Shown: positions 30,821 to 40,572, counted from the first letter of the stretch. The stretch is 44,172 nt of DNA from Desulfarculus sp. (GCA_016218705.1 JACRDC010000102.1:1-44172), one strand, 5' to 3'. The notes: generated by a model not told the origin, from the letters alone. Program-made: numbers and translations.

Positions 30821-31507
30821 ATGGCCCTGCCCGCGCCCTACCGCCCCCTGCCCGTGGTCCCCGGCCTGAGCAACTACGCCCGCAAGGTATGGTGGAGCCG
30901 CTTTGAGCTCATACCCGGGGTGACGCTCAAGACCACGGTGCGCCTGCGCCCCAGCCTGGCGGCGCGGGCCGAGGAGCCCCGCCACCTGCTGCCGGCCCTG
31001 TTGCAGGCCGCCAGCGCGGCCTTAAGCCTGCACCCGCGCCTGAATTTCTACACCTTCTGGGGCCGTCTGTACTGGGCCGGCGAGCCGGTGCGCGTGGGGG
31101 TGGTGGTGGAAAACCCCGATCAGACCTGCGGCATGGCCATCCTGAGCGACGCCCACCGCCTGAGCTGGCCGGAGTTGGACCTGGCCATGCGCAAGGCCCA
31201 CCACGCCCCGCCGCCCACGATTCTAGACCGCCTGCGCGAGGCCTGGCCGGTGCCCACCTATGTTCTGGAACGAATCAGCGGCTTCCACGCGCGCTCATAC
31301 ATGCGCCACAAGGCCCCGCTGTTCATCTCCATGCTGGCCCTGCCCGGCATCGGGGCGCCCAGCTTCGTGCCGGCCCACTCCATGGCCCTGCTGCCCGGCT
31401 GGCCCCAGGGCGGCCTGCTGCCCCTGGCCCTGTGCTTCAACCACCAACTGGCCAACGCCCGGCCCGTGGGACGGCTGCTCTTGACCATCAAGGACCTGCT
31501 GGAGTAG
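30821..31507 (+). CDS. CAT/2-oxoacid dehydrogenase E2-like acyltransferase relative
   Basis: This 228-residue protein resembles a stand-alone chloramphenicol-acetyltransferase/E2 catalytic fold. The clearest similarity is the end, LALCFNHQLANARPVGRLLLTIKDLLE, which parallels the E2 segment normally reading DHR-x-x-DG. Here His is kept but the DG is replaced by NA, so classical acyltransfer may be lost. PAHSMALLPGWPQGGLLPLALCF fits the preceding strands. No lipoyl or peripheral-subunit domain is present. The ATG at 30821 was chosen by family-like start; the ribosome-binding site is weak. Pairing with a thiolase-like gene lacking its Cys suggests a shared acyl-CoA-related role, which is inference. 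Confidence 0.6.
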   Translation: MALPAPYRPLPVVPGLSNYARKVWWSRFELIPGVTLKTTVRLRPSLAARAEEPRHLLPALLQAASAALSLHPRLNFYTFWGRLYWAGEPVRVGVVVENPDQTCGMAILSDAHRLSWPELDLAMRKAHHAPPPTILDRLREAWPVPTYVLERISGFHARSYMRHKAPLFISMLALPGIGAPSFVPAHSMALLPGWPQGGLLPLALCFNHQLANARPVGRLLLTIKDLLE

Positions 31508-31540
31508 GCCTCATACCAAGTTGCGATCAAACGAATCAGC

Positions 31541-31566
31541 AATCAAAGCCGTGGATGGCTTTGATT
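31541..31566. terminator. Bidirectional hairpin between convergent genes
   Basis: AATCAAAGCC and GGCTTTGATT form a perfect 10-bp stem with a GTGGAT loop between the ends of the acyltransferase-like gene and the hybrid kinase gene. The A/T-rich outer stem gives a partial U-tract in both directions, suiting a shared terminator. Confidence 0.65.
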
Positions 31567-31612
31567 GCATATTGGAATAAGATAGCGATTTTCGTGGCGG
31601 GAGAAGGTTTGC

Positions 31613-34600
31613 TCAGGGAGCCGTTGGGCAAGCGCCGTCCAGGATGGCGCGCGCCTGGGCCAGAAGCTCGTGGAAGCGGTAGGGCTTGCCGATCAGCCCG
31701 GCGGCGCCCAACTCGGTGATCTGGCGGGTGGTGGCCTCGTCGGCGTAGCCGGTGGCCACCAGCACCTTGACCTGGGGCTGGGTGGCCACGAGGGTTTGCA
31801 GGCACTTGAGCCCGCCCATGCCCGGCATGCTCAGGTCCAGTATAACCAGGCCGATGTCCTGGGGCGAGCCCAGGTAGATGTCCAGGGCCTGTTCGCCGCT
31901 GGCGGCGGTGAGCACGCCGTAGCCGCATTCCTGCAGGGCCTGGCGGCAGGTATCCAGGATGGCCGCCTCGTCGTCCACCACCAGGATGGTCTCGCTGCCC
32001 GTGGCGGCCTTGGCCGGGGGGCATGGCTCCAGGTTTTCCGCGATGGCCGGGGCCGGGGCCACGGGCAGGTAGATGGTGAAGGTGGCGCCCCGCTGGGGGC
32101 GGCTGTGGCAGACGATGCGCCCGCCGTAGTTGGTCACGATGCCGTAGACCGTGCTTAGCCCCAGGCCGGTGCCCTGGCCCCGGGGCTTGGTGGTGAAGAA
32201 GGGCTCGAAGATGTGCGAGACGGTTTCCTCATCCATGCCCACGCCGGTGTCGCTGACCGTCAGGCGCACGTAGTCACCCGGCGCCAGGCCGGACAGGGCG
32301 CGCGCCTCCTGCTCTCCCAGGGTCAGGTTGCGGGTGCTGAAGGTCAGCTCCCCGCCCTGGGGCATGGCCTGGCCGGCGTTGGTGGACAGGTTCAAGAGCA
32401 CCTGCTCCACCTGGGTGGAGTCGGCGCTGATGGGCCGGAGGTCCGGGGCCAGGCCGGTGACGATCTTAATCATGCGCGGCAGGGTGTGCTCCAGTATCTT
32501 GACCGTGCGCGTCACCTCCTGGTTGAGGTCCACCCGCTCCAGGTGGGTCTGGCCCTTGCGGGCCAGAGTCATCAAGTGCCGGATCATGCCCGTGGCGCGG
32601 GCGATGTACTGCTCCACGTGCTCCAGGCGCTCGCGGCCCAGGGGGCCCAGGTCCTTCTCGGCCAGCATCAATTGGGTGTAGCCCGATATGGCCTGTAGCA
32701 CGTTGTTGAAGTCGTGGGCGATGCCGCCGGCCAGCACCCCCAGGGCCTCGATCTTCTGCGACTGGAAGAGCTGCTCCTGCAGGCGGCGCAGTTGCCGCTC
32801 GGCCATGATGCGCTCCGTGACGTCGCGCCCCACCCCGCTGATGTAGGCCGGGCCGTCGGGTGAGGTGACCAGGGAGCTGTGGTACTCGATGTAGCGGCGG
32901 CTGCCGTCCTTGGCGAAGTACAGGGAAAGGCCGAAGTGGTGCCCCTCTTGACGCAGCTTGCCCAGGTACTCCTGGAGGTAGGCCTCCCTGAATTCGGGTT
33001 TCATGAAGTCCGAGGCCTTGCGGCCCAAAAGTTCCGGTGAGGTGTAGCCGAAGGTCTTGGCCATGGCGGGGTTGACGCTCAGGAAGCGGCCTTCCAGGTC
33101 CTGGGTGTAGATCAGGTCGCTCATGCCGTCGAAGAGCTGGCGGTAGCGGCGCTCGCTCTCCTTGAGGGCGCGCTCGGCCTCCAGGCGCTCGGTGACGTCC
33201 TCGTATATGACCACCTGCCGGCCCGAGGCGATGGTCACCGGCCTGAACAGGATGGTCTTCTGGCTTGAGTCCTTGCACCTGACCTGGTAGGCGCGGGGCC
33301 GGGCCTCGCCGGCCGGGTAGGCACGCAGGTCCTCCCGCCAGTCCCGCTTGGCCTGCCGCCGCTTTTCGGGGTCGGGATAAACCAGTTGGAACCAGGCCTC
33401 GCCGTCGGGCACCTCCTCCAGGGTGTAGCCGAACATCCTGACAAAGGCCGGGTTTACGTACTCGTAGCGTCCCTGGCTATCCAGGAGGCTGATGCCCAGG
33501 GGCGATTCCTCGCTGATGACCCGGAAGCGCTCCTCCGACTCCTTGAGGGCCTCCTCGGCCTTTTTGCGCTGGGTGATGTCCTTGGAGATGCAGATGACCG
33601 TGACCACCCGGCCCTCTTGGTCCTTGACCGGCTTGACCGAGGTGACGAAGTACAAATCCTCCATCGGCTGGGGCACCCGCACCTCGATGACCCGGGTCTG
33701 GCCGCTGGCGAAGACCGCCTTGACCGCGGCGTAGCGCTTGTCGGCCTCGTCCTGGGGGAAGATGTCCCAAATGCGCTTGCCGATGATCTCCTCGGGCGCC
33801 TTGCCGAAGGGCGTGGCGAAGGCCTTGTTGACGTAGGAGTAGGTGCCGCCGGGCAAAAAGCTGAAGATGGGGTCCGTGGACTCCTCCAGCACCAGGCGGT
33901 GCTTGTCCTCGCTCTTGCGCAGGGCCTCCTCGGCCAGCTTGCGGTCGGTCACGTCCATGGCCGCGCCGTCCCAGAGAACCGAGCCGTCATCCAGGCGGCG
34001 GGGGGTTGCGGCCAGGCTGAACCAGCGCAGAAGGCCGCTGGGCAGGCGCGCCTGCGTCTCCATGCTAAATACCGACATCTCGGCCAGGGATTGCTCCTCC
34101 CTGGCCCGCATCTCGGCGCGCTGCTCGGGCAGTATCTGGCTGTAGAGCCGGTTGGCGTCGGCCAGCACCTCCTGGGCCGGCACCTCGCTGAGCCGCTCCA
34201 CGCTGCCGCTGACATAGGTGAAGCGCCGGCTGCCGTCCGGGTGGGCCACCACCTGGTAGAAGATGGCGTTGGGCAGATTGTCGCCCAACAGGCGCAGGCG
34301 GCGTTGGTTTTCGCGCAGTTCCTCCTCGGCCTGCTTGCGCTGGGATATGTCGCGGCACACCGACAGGATCACCGGCTGGCCGGCGCTCTCCACCACGGTG
34401 GCGTTGATCTCCACGGGCAGCTCGCCGCCGCCGGCTGGCAGGTAGGTGACCTCCAGGTTGCGCACCTGGCCCCGGGCCAGGCATTTTTCCACCTCGGACT
34501 GGTTGCGCGCCTGGTCCCGGGGGTGGGTCCACTCCACCACCGGGCGCCCGTGTATCTCCTCCAGGGAGCCCCGGCCGGTCATGCGCACGTATGCCTGGTT

Positions 34601-34951
34601 GGCGTCCAGTACCCGGCCGGCCTGGTCCAGGATCACGAAACCGGTGTCGGTGGTCTCGACCAAGGCCCGGTACTTGGCCTCGCTCTCGGCCAGGGCGGCG
34701 GTGCGGCGCCGCATAAGCCGGCGCAGTTGCAGGTTCCATATCCAGATCAACAGGCTAAGGAGCATCAGCGCGCCGGCCACCACCAGCAGGTGGGGACGGT
34801 ACTGGGCCACCAGGGAGGACAAGGCCGGGAACCAGTATTGGGGCTCGGCGGCGGTATCCTGGGCCAGGGCCGGCCAGGCCCAGCCCAAGGCCCCCAGGGC
34901 CAGGATTGCCACCCAGGAACAGGCCAGCCAGTGTTTTAACCGTAAAATCAC
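31613..34951 (-). CDS. Membrane hybrid histidine kinase with five PAS domains
   Basis: This is a 1112-residue sensor. Two hydrophobic stretches (about 8-30 and 53-73) bracket a short periplasmic segment. Five PAS modules follow at roughly 90-210, 215-345, 350-470, 475-600 and 605-730, each ending in a PAC-like DITQRK/DVTER motif. The HisKA box [13 protein letters not shown] holds the phospho-accepting His. The ATPase domain shows [10 protein letters not shown] (N box), DTGVGMDEE (G1) and [11 protein letters not shown] (G2). A C-terminal receiver ([23 protein letters not shown]) completes a hybrid kinase. The start is GTG at 34949-34951 with weak Shine-Dalgarno pairing. No output regulator lies next to it. 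The signal is unknown; the number of PAS domains suggests redox or small-ligand integration. Confidence 0.94.
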   Translation of the reverse strand: MILRLKHWLACSWVAILALGALGWAWPALAQDTAAEPQYWFPALSSLVAQYRPHLLVVAGALMLLSLLIWIWNLQLRRLMRRRTAALAESEAKYRALVETTDTGFVILDQAGRVLDANQAYVRMTGRGSLEEIHGRPVVEWTHPRDQARNQSEVEKCLARGQVRNLEVTYLPAGGGELPVEINATVVESAGQPVILSVCRDISQRKQAEEELRENQRRLRLLGDNLPNAIFYQVVAHPDGSRRFTYVSGSVERLSEVPAQEVLADANRLYSQILPEQRAEMRAREEQSLAEMSVFSMETQARLPSGLLRWFSLAATPRRLDDGSVLWDGAAMDVTDRKLAEEALRKSEDKHRLVLEESTDPIFSFLPGGTYSYVNKAFATPFGKAPEEIIGKRIWDIFPQDEADKRYAAVKAVFASGQTRVIEVRVPQPMEDLYFVTSVKPVKDQEGRVVTVICISKDITQRKKAEEALKESEERFRVISEESPLGISLLDSQGRYEYVNPAFVRMFGYTLEEVPDGEAWFQLVYPDPEKRRQAKRDWREDLRAYPAGEARPRAYQVRCKDSSQKTILFRPVTIASGRQVVIYEDVTERLEAERALKESERRYRQLFDGMSDLIYTQDLEGRFLSVNPAMAKTFGYTSPELLGRKASDFMKPEFREAYLQEYLGKLRQEGHHFGLSLYFAKDGSRRYIEYHSSLVTSPDGPAYISGVGRDVTERIMAERQLRRLQEQLFQSQKIEALGVLAGGIAHDFNNVLQAISGYTQLMLAEKDLGPLGRERLEHVEQYIARATGMIRHLMTLARKGQTHLERVDLNQEVTRTVKILEHTLPRMIKIVTGLAPDLRPISADSTQVEQVLLNLSTNAGQAMPQGGELTFSTRNLTLGEQEARALSGLAPGDYVRLTVSDTGVGMDEETVSHIFEPFFTTKPRGQGTGLGLSTVYGIVTNYGGRIVCHSRPQRGATFTIYLPVAPAPAIAENLEPCPPAKAATGSETILVVDDEAAILDTCRQALQECGYGVLTAASGEQALDIYLGSPQDIGLVILDLSMPGMGGLKCLQTLVATQPQVKVLVATGYADEATTRQITELGAAGLIGKPYRFHELLAQARAILDGACPTAP

Positions 34952-35065
34952 CCCAAATCCGGTCCATTTTTAGGTCAAGAGCACCAAAAATCGCCCACCA
35001 CGGCCGCCGGGCTTCTCTGTTCGATTATATATCCAGGCAGGCTTGTTTTTCCGTAAAATCGCCCC
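34944..35065. promoter_or_regulatory. Three copies of AAAATC(A/G)CCC before the hybrid kinase gene
   Basis: AAAATCACCCC (34944-34954), AAAATCGCCC (34987-34996) and AAAATCGCCCC (35055-35065) lie in the same orientation. The outer two extend to a shared 15-base CCGTAAAATC(A/G)CCCC. The first overlaps the GTG start codon of the kinase. They could be sites for a regulator of the kinase gene. Confidence 0.4.
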
Positions 35066-35470
35066 TCCTGGCACAGGCTGCCTGGGTCCCTGGCCCAACC
35101 AGCTCCTGTTCCTGGCGGCCTAGGTGTGCTGTAATGCGACCATTGATGTTAACCGCTTGATATGCATAAATAATAACCGAGGGGCCATCCGAGGATGCTC
35201 CCTAGCCCCTTAAAGCGGTCCAGCCTTTTTGGCCCCGCCCATCCCCCCCAGCGGACACCGTGCCCCCTGGCGCCGCCGCCGTCCGGCAACCGCCGGGTCA
35301 AGAGGCCCCTCAAGCCCGGCATCGGCCCGCCGCCCGGCGGCGGCGCCGGCCCCACGCCCTCCCCGGGCGGTGGCTCCAGCGGGGGCACCAGCGACCCTGG
35401 CTGCTGAGACGCGGGCCGGCCCGGCATTGCCCATCCCCCTGGCGGGGGTCCATGGTGTAATCTTAAGGCC
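34952..35470. other. 519-bp divergent intergenic region without a convincing gene
   Basis: It lies between the hybrid kinase (minus) and the adenylate cyclase (plus). The kinase-proximal half is AT-richer (GATTATATATCC near 35023-35034) and holds the repeated AAAATC motif. A plus-strand frame of 70 codons at 35195-35407 encodes a Pro/Gly-rich peptide ending GGTSDPGC, but GC-rich DNA produces such frames by chance and its ribosome-binding site is poor. Promoters for both flanking genes must be here; none matched a consensus well. Confidence 0.5.
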
Positions 35471-37693
35471 ATGAACTGGAAGGGCCACCTGACATCGCTG
35501 CTCCTGGGCCTGGGGCTCACCGCCCTGGCCCTCTGCCTGTACCTAGTCCAGCCGCGCTTCTTGGCCCTGATGGAACTCAAGGCCGGCGACGCCCTGTTCT
35601 GGGCGCGGGGGCCGCTGCCGATGGCCTCGGGCCAGGTGGTGCTGGTGGCGGTGGGGGAGCGCAGCCTGCACGCCTTGGGGCGCTGGCCCTGGCCCCGCCA
35701 CAAGCTGGCCGAGCTGATCGAGGCCCTGGCCGGGCAGGGGGTCAAGGCCATGGGCCTGGACATGGGCTTTTTCGAGCCCGACCAGCGCCTGGAGGAAGAG
35801 GCGGTCATGGCCCTGGCGAAAGCCGCCCTGGAGGGCCGGCCCCTGTCCCTGGACCAGGTGCGCCAGCGCTTCCACCCCGACCACCTGCTGGCCCAGACCC
35901 TGCGGCGCCACCGGGAAAAGGTAGTGCTGGGCTACTACTTCCACATGGGCGGCGAGGACCTGGCCCACGTGGACCAGGCCGAGCTGCGCCACCGCCTGCG
36001 CGATCTGCAAAAATTCGCCCTGCCGCCCACCCGCTACGCCTCGCCGGCGGCCATGGAGCGGGGGCCGCTGACGGCCCAGGCCCCGGAGAGCAACCAGCCC
36101 ATCCTGGCCCAGGCCGCCCTGAGCGCCGGGTTCTTCAACGTGGTGCCCGACGACGACGGGGTGGTGCGCGCCATGCCCCTGGTCATGCAATGCGGCGACC
36201 GCTACTTCCCGGGCCTGGGCCTGGCGGTGCTGGCCCGCTACCTGGGAGAGCCCCTGAGGCCTGCGCGCGTGGAGGACTTCGGCCTGGAGGAGGTCAGGCT
36301 GGGAGCGCTCAGGGTGCCGGTGGACGAGCGCGGGCAGATGCGCATCAACTTCCGGGGCGGCCACGAGGTCATACCCCAGGTGGAGGCCTGCGATGTCCTC
36401 CAGGGCAAGGTGCCGGCCGAGCGCCTGGCCGGCAAGGCCGCCATCCTGGCCGTGACCGCCACCGGCGTCTTCGACATGCGCACCACGCCCTTCGCCAGCC
36501 TGGAGCCCGGCGGCGGCATCCAGGCCCAGGTGTTGGACAACCTGCTGGCCGGCGATTTCCTCACCCGGCCCGCCTGGGCGCGCATCTTTGATTTGGCCGC
36601 CATCCTGGCCCTGGGGCTGGTGGCCGCCCTGTGCTGCGGGGTCATGCCCCTGGTCCCCGGCTGGCTGTTGACCCTGGGGGCCGGGACCGGCTACGTGCTG
36701 GGCTGCTACCAGCTATTTGTGCGGGGCCACCCCCTGGGCCTGGTCTATCCCCTGCTGGGGCTCGTCGCCACCGGCCTGGGGCTGACCGTGTACCGCAACC
36801 TCACCGAGGTGCGCGACAAGCGCCGCCTGCGCTCGGCCTTCCAGCAGTACCTCAACCCGGCGGTGATCGAGCGGGCGCTCAGGGAGCCCGGCGGGCTCAA
36901 GCTGGGCGGCGAGAAGAAGGTGCTGACCGTGCTGGCTTCGGACATCCGGGGCTTCACCAGCATCTCCGAGAAGCTGGCGCCGGAGCGCCTGGCCCACCTG
37001 CTCAACGACTACATGGACCAGATGACCGCCGAGGTGCTGGAGCAGGACGGGCTGTTGGACAAGTACATCGGCGACGCGGTCATGGCCGTCTACGGCGCGC
37101 CGGCGCCCCAGGCCGACCACGCGGCGCGGGCCTGCCGCACCGCGCTGGGCATGGTCCGCCAAGCCGAGGCCTTGAGCCGCCAATGGCAGGCCGAGGGCCT
37201 GCCCCCTTTAAGCATAGGCATCGGCATCAACAGCGGCCCCATGGTGGTGGGCAACATGGGCTCCCACCGCCGCTTTGATTACACGGTCATCGGCGACAAC
37301 GTCAACACCGCCTTCCGCGTGGAGGGCCAGTGCAAGGTCTATGGCGTGGGCATCATCGTCTGCCAGCCCACCCGCGACCTGTGCCAGGACCAGTTCCAAT
37401 TCCGGGTGCTGGACCTCATCCAGGTCAAGGGCCGCCGGGAGCCGGTGGCCATCTACGAGCTATTGGGACTCCAGGACCAAGGCCCTGGGCCGGCGCTGGC
37501 CGCCCAGTGCCAGGTGGCCTTCCAGGCCTATCTGGCCCGGGATTTCGCCAGGGCCGAGACGCTGTACCAGGCGGTGCTCCAGGATCGCCCCCAGGACCAG
37601 CCCGCCCAGATCATGGCCGCGCGCTGCCGGCGCTATCTGGAAGACCCACCGCCGGCGGATTGGTCCGGGGTGGAGGTCAAGACCGAGAAGTAG
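35471..37693 (+). CDS. CHASE2-domain class III adenylate/guanylate cyclase
   Basis: This is a 740-residue membrane receptor cyclase. A first membrane helix (LLLGLGLTALALCLYLV) is followed by an extracytoplasmic CHASE2 sensor domain (about 35-360, with VVLVAVGERSLHALGRWPWPR). Three helices at about 370-440 then lead to a cytoplasmic catalytic domain. The metal-binding aspartates lie in LASDIRGFTS and DKYIGDAVMAVYGAP, and the transition-state region is GDNVNTAFRVEG. After the catalytic domain a short C-terminal segment resembles a TPR (AQCQVAFQAYLARDFARAE). Cyclases of this type usually make cAMP; the substrate-selecting residues were not resolved by eye. Its last 61 bases overlap the convergent GT2 gene. 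Confidence 0.92.
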   Translation: MNWKGHLTSLLLGLGLTALALCLYLVQPRFLALMELKAGDALFWARGPLPMASGQVVLVAVGERSLHALGRWPWPRHKLAELIEALAGQGVKAMGLDMGFFEPDQRLEEEAVMALAKAALEGRPLSLDQVRQRFHPDHLLAQTLRRHREKVVLGYYFHMGGEDLAHVDQAELRHRLRDLQKFALPPTRYASPAAMERGPLTAQAPESNQPILAQAALSAGFFNVVPDDDGVVRAMPLVMQCGDRYFPGLGLAVLARYLGEPLRPARVEDFGLEEVRLGALRVPVDERGQMRINFRGGHEVIPQVEACDVLQGKVPAERLAGKAAILAVTATGVFDMRTTPFASLEPGGGIQAQVLDNLLAGDFLTRPAWARIFDLAAILALGLVAALCCGVMPLVPGWLLTLGAGTGYVLGCYQLFVRGHPLGLVYPLLGLVATGLGLTVYRNLTEVRDKRRLRSAFQQYLNPAVIERALREPGGLKLGGEKKVLTVLASDIRGFTSISEKLAPERLAHLLNDYMDQMTAEVLEQDGLLDKYIGDAVMAVYGAPAPQADHAARACRTALGMVRQAEALSRQWQAEGLPPLSIGIGINSGPMVVGNMGSHRRFDYTVIGDNVNTAFRVEGQCKVYGVGIIVCQPTRDLCQDQFQFRVLDLIQVKGRREPVAIYELLGLQDQGPGPALAAQCQVAFQAYLARDFARAETLYQAVLQDRPQDQPAQIMAARCRRYLEDPPPADWSGVEVKTEK

Positions 37694-38394
37694 CCGGGGC
37701 GCCGCCGGTTCCAGGCCAGGCGCATCAGCCACCACAAGCGGTAGAAGCCCTCGTGCCCCAGGTTGAAGTGGGAGCGCCGGCGGTCGGAGCAGGTCACCGG
37801 CAGCACGGCCACCCGCCGCCCGCCGAAGTGGGCCGCGCAGATGAGGTTGCCGGCGTAGGCCGTGTGGCGGTCCACCAGATGGGGCAGGCCCCGGGCCAGC
37901 TCCAGCCGAAAGCCCTTGGCCCCGATGGAGTAGTCCCGAAAGGGCAGGCCCAAGAGCAGGCGGGCGCAGGCGATGTACAGCCCGCTGCCCAGCACCCTGG
38001 CCCAGGAGCGCTCCTCGCGGCCCTGGCGCTTGTCGCCCACCACCACGTCGTGCTCTCGCAGCAATTCCAGGGCCTGGGGCACGAAGGCCGGGCTCACCGA
38101 CAGGTCCATGTCCAGGGTGACCAGGCAGGGGGCCTGGGCCATCTCCAGGGCCCGGGCAAAGGCCCGGCCCGGCCCCCGCTGGTCCAGGTGGAAGAAGCGC
38201 AGCCTGGGGTGGCCCTGTTGCAGGGCCAGGCCCAACTGGGGGGTGCGGTCGGTGGAGCCGTTGCTGCCGATGATGACCTCGTAGTCCAGGCCGTCCCGCT
38301 CCAGGCGCTCCAGGAGGGCCTGGGCGTTGGCCTCCAGGATGGCCTCCTCGTTGTACACCGGCACGAACACGCTGACCTGGGGGCTCTTGCTCAT
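37633..38394 (-). CDS. GT2-family glycosyltransferase
   Basis: This 253-residue GT-A enzyme begins VSVFVPVYNEEAILEANAQA. Nucleotide-sugar contacts appear in IIGSNGSTDRT, and the metal-binding DxD equivalent is TLDMDLSVSP. DYSIGAKGFR and the SDRRRSHFNLGHEGFYRLWW tail resemble dolichyl-phosphate-mannose synthase-like enzymes, which act on polyprenyl phosphate at the membrane. No transmembrane helix is present. The start ATG overlaps the stop of the radical SAM gene (ATGA). Its 3' end runs 61 bases into the convergent cyclase gene; the frame remains open, so this looks like real convergent overlap and not an artefact, though the last residues are low-complexity. Confidence 0.88.
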   Translation of the reverse strand: MSKSPQVSVFVPVYNEEAILEANAQALLERLERDGLDYEVIIGSNGSTDRTPQLGLALQQGHPRLRFFHLDQRGPGRAFARALEMAQAPCLVTLDMDLSVSPAFVPQALELLREHDVVVGDKRQGREERSWARVLGSGLYIACARLLLGLPFRDYSIGAKGFRLELARGLPHLVDRHTAYAGNLICAAHFGGRRVAVLPVTCSDRRRSHFNLGHEGFYRLWWLMRLAWNRRRPGYFSVLTSTPDQSAGGGSSR

Positions 38395-39779
38395 CGGCCT
38401 GGCCTCAAAAAGCCCTTGAGCAGGCCCAGGCCTTGCCACAGGCCCCCCGCCCCCACCCGGCGCCCCAGGCGCAGCAGGGTGCGGGGATCCAGGTAGAAGC
38501 TTAAGTAGGCCCGCCGCAGGTCGGCCTCCACCTGGCCGCGGGGCGGGGCGGCGCCCGGAGATGCGAAAACGTCGGCGGCCCCCGCCGCGTGCAGGGGCGT
38601 GCCGGGATAGACGGTCACGCGGTGGAAGGAGCAGAAGCTGGCCCCCAGGCGCACGCCCAGGGCGGCGGCCCCCCGGCGCTGGGTGGCGGTCTCGCCGGGC
38701 AGGCCGAAGAGGAAAAAGCAGGCCAGGGCAATGCCCATCTCCCGGGCCTGTGCCGCCACCCGCGCCACCTGCTCCAGGCCCTGGCCCTTGCCCACGGCCC
38801 CCAACAGCTCGGGCGCGGCGCTCTCCACCCCCAGGTGGATGAGCCGGCAGCCACTGCTGGCCATGGCCGTGAGCAGTTCCGGCCCCAGGTTGTCGGCCCG
38901 GGCCTGGCAGCACCAGGCCAGGCCCAGCTTGGCCTGGCCCAGCCCCTGGCAGATTTCCAGGGCCAGCCCTGGCCGGGCCGCGAAGTCCAAATCCATGAAG
39001 TAGACGCTACGCGCCCCCAGGGCCGTGGCCTGGCGGGCCTCCTCCAACACCTGGGCGGCGCTTTTGTGGCGCAGGCCGGGGCCGTACATGGCCTTGAGGC
39101 AGAAGGCGCAGGCTTTTAAGCAGCCCCGGCTGCTCTCCAAGAGGGCCAGGCGCCCGCCCAGGGGCTCGTAATAATAGTGCTCCGGCGGGGCCAGGTCCAG
39201 GGCCGGCAGGGGCAGGCTGGCCAGGTCCTGGGCCTGGCGGGGGGGGCCGAAAGCCAGGCGGCCAGCCTCCAGAAAGGCCAGGCCCGGCACCTGGGCCAGG
39301 GGCAGGCCCATGGCCAGGCCGGCCATGGCCGGCTCGGGTTCGCCCAGGACCAGGCCCGCCGCGCCCGAGCCCTCCAGCACCCTCTGGGGCAAGAGGGTGC
39401 CGTGGGCCCCGCTGACAAACAGCCGGGGGTGCTGGATCCCCCGGGCCAGGGCCAGAAAGTGCTCCAGCTCCAGGTTGGGGCACTGCCAGCGGTCCAGGGG
39501 GCTGGAGGTGAGGATGACCAGCCCGGCGGAGCGGGCGCGGGCCTGGACCTCGGCCCAGGGCCGGGGCCGGGCGCGCAGGTCCATGAGCTCCACGCTCAAG
39601 CCCTGCCGGCGCAAGAGGGCCGCGCAGTTGAGCAGGTCCAAGGGCGGCCAGGGCCGGTTGTGCCGGGCGCCCAGGAGGCTGACCCGGCCGGGCCAGGCGG
39701 GGTTGATGAGCAACGCGTCGGGCAAGGGCTGGCCTTCCTGGGCAACCGGCGAGCGGGCGGCCCGGGCCAATTCTAGCAA
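38391..39779 (-). CDS. B12-binding-type radical SAM protein
   Basis: This is a protein of about 462 residues. The N-terminal part follows the cobalamin-binding Rossmann layout of class B radical SAM enzymes (DALLINPAWPGR, LLNCAALLRRQGLSVELMDLRA, FVSGAHGTLLPQ). The radical SAM core has the cluster motif C-LKA-C-AF-C (CxxxCxxC), then GARSVYFMDLDF, LIHLGVESAAPELL and FFLFGLPGETATQ. The upstream gene ends at 39838, and no ATG or GTG lies in the gap; TTG at 39777-39779 is the best guess, so the true start is uncertain. The DxHxxG cobalamin His motif is not seen, as is usual for this class. Between a phosphoesterase and a GT2 it may modify a lipid or glycan. Confidence 0.82.
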   Translation of the reverse strand: MLELARAARSPVAQEGQPLPDALLINPAWPGRVSLLGARHNRPWPPLDLLNCAALLRRQGLSVELMDLRARPRPWAEVQARARSAGLVILTSSPLDRWQCPNLELEHFLALARGIQHPRLFVSGAHGTLLPQRVLEGSGAAGLVLGEPEPAMAGLAMGLPLAQVPGLAFLEAGRLAFGPPRQAQDLASLPLPALDLAPPEHYYYEPLGGRLALLESSRGCLKACAFCLKAMYGPGLRHKSAAQVLEEARQATALGARSVYFMDLDFAARPGLALEICQGLGQAKLGLAWCCQARADNLGPELLTAMASSGCRLIHLGVESAAPELLGAVGKGQGLEQVARVAAQAREMGIALACFFLFGLPGETATQRRGAAALGVRLGASFCSFHRVTVYPGTPLHAAGAADVFASPGAAPPRGQVEADLRRAYLSFYLDPRTLLRLGRRVGAGGLWQGLGLLKGFLRPGR

Positions 39780-39837
39780 GCGGAGCGGCCTGGGGCCATG
39801 GTGGATGTGGCCGGCCTGGGCACGGCCTGGTGGAGGC

Positions 39838-40554
39838 CTAGGTGCCCTGGCGGAGCTTGTCCACCGTGCCGGCGGGCAGGCCGGCCTGCCCCAGCAGGCG
39901 GGCCTCCTGCTCCAGGTCGTATTCCAGGCGGATGATCTGGGCCTGGGGCTGGGGCAGGAAGTCAATGATGGCGTAACTGGCCCGGGGGTCGCCGTCCTTG
40001 GACTTGCCCACGCTGCCGGGGTTGACCACCAGCCCCGCCGGCAACTGGCGGATGAAGGGCACATGGGTGTGGCCCATGAGCAGCACCCCGGCCCCAGCCT
40101 GGGTCAACCAGGCCCGCAACTCGGCGTCGGGGTGATCGGGGTGGACGTAGTGGCGCACCCCGGCGGGGCTGCCGTGCACGGCCAGCAGGGCCTGGCCGGC
40201 TATCTCCAGGTTGATGCTTGGGGGCAGGCCGGCCAGGAAGGCGCGGCTGGCCTGGTCCAGGACGGCCTCGGTCCAGGCGAAGACCGCCCGGGGTTCCGGG
40301 CCGATGCCGGGCTTGAGAAAGGTATCCACGCCGGCCTGGCCGCCGGTGAGCACCGCTTGGTCGTAGTTGCCGGCCAGGCAGGCCCAGCCGGCCCGGCGCA
40401 CCAGCTCCACCACCTGGTTGGGACGGGTGAGGTAGCCCACCAGATCGCCCAGCACCAGCACTTGGCCGGGCTGGCGGCGCCGCAAATCAGCGGCCACCGC
40501 CTGGCAGGCGGCCAGGTTGGCGTGCAGGTCGCTCAGCACCGCCAGGCGGGGCAA
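39838..40554 (-). CDS. Calcineurin-like metallophosphoesterase (YfcE/MJ0936 type)
   Basis: This 238-residue dimetal phosphoesterase has all five motifs in order: VLSDLHAN, VLGDLVGY, LAGNYDQAV, VHGSP and LMGHTHVPF. NPGSVGKSKDGDPRASY near the end is typical of the small YfcE-like class, which hydrolyses phosphodiesters. The start is TTG at 40552-40554, giving the canonical MPRLAVLSDLH; ribosome-binding pairing is weak. It starts 18 bases after the HU/IHF gene and is followed by the radical SAM gene on the same strand. The substrate is not predictable. Confidence 0.9.
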   Translation of the reverse strand: MPRLAVLSDLHANLAACQAVAADLRRRQPGQVLVLGDLVGYLTRPNQVVELVRRAGWACLAGNYDQAVLTGGQAGVDTFLKPGIGPEPRAVFAWTEAVLDQASRAFLAGLPPSINLEIAGQALLAVHGSPAGVRHYVHPDHPDAELRAWLTQAGAGVLLMGHTHVPFIRQLPAGLVVNPGSVGKSKDGDPRASYAIIDFLPQPQAQIIRLEYDLEQEARLLGQAGLPAGTVDKLRQGT

Positions 40555-40572
40555 GGCGCGGGCTTGTCCGGC

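Noticed and set aside
35195-35407. Plus-strand frame for a 70-residue Pro/Gly-rich peptide ending in Cys
   Set aside because: Poor ribosome-binding site, low-complexity composition expected by chance in GC-rich DNA, and no recognisable family; not called as a gene.
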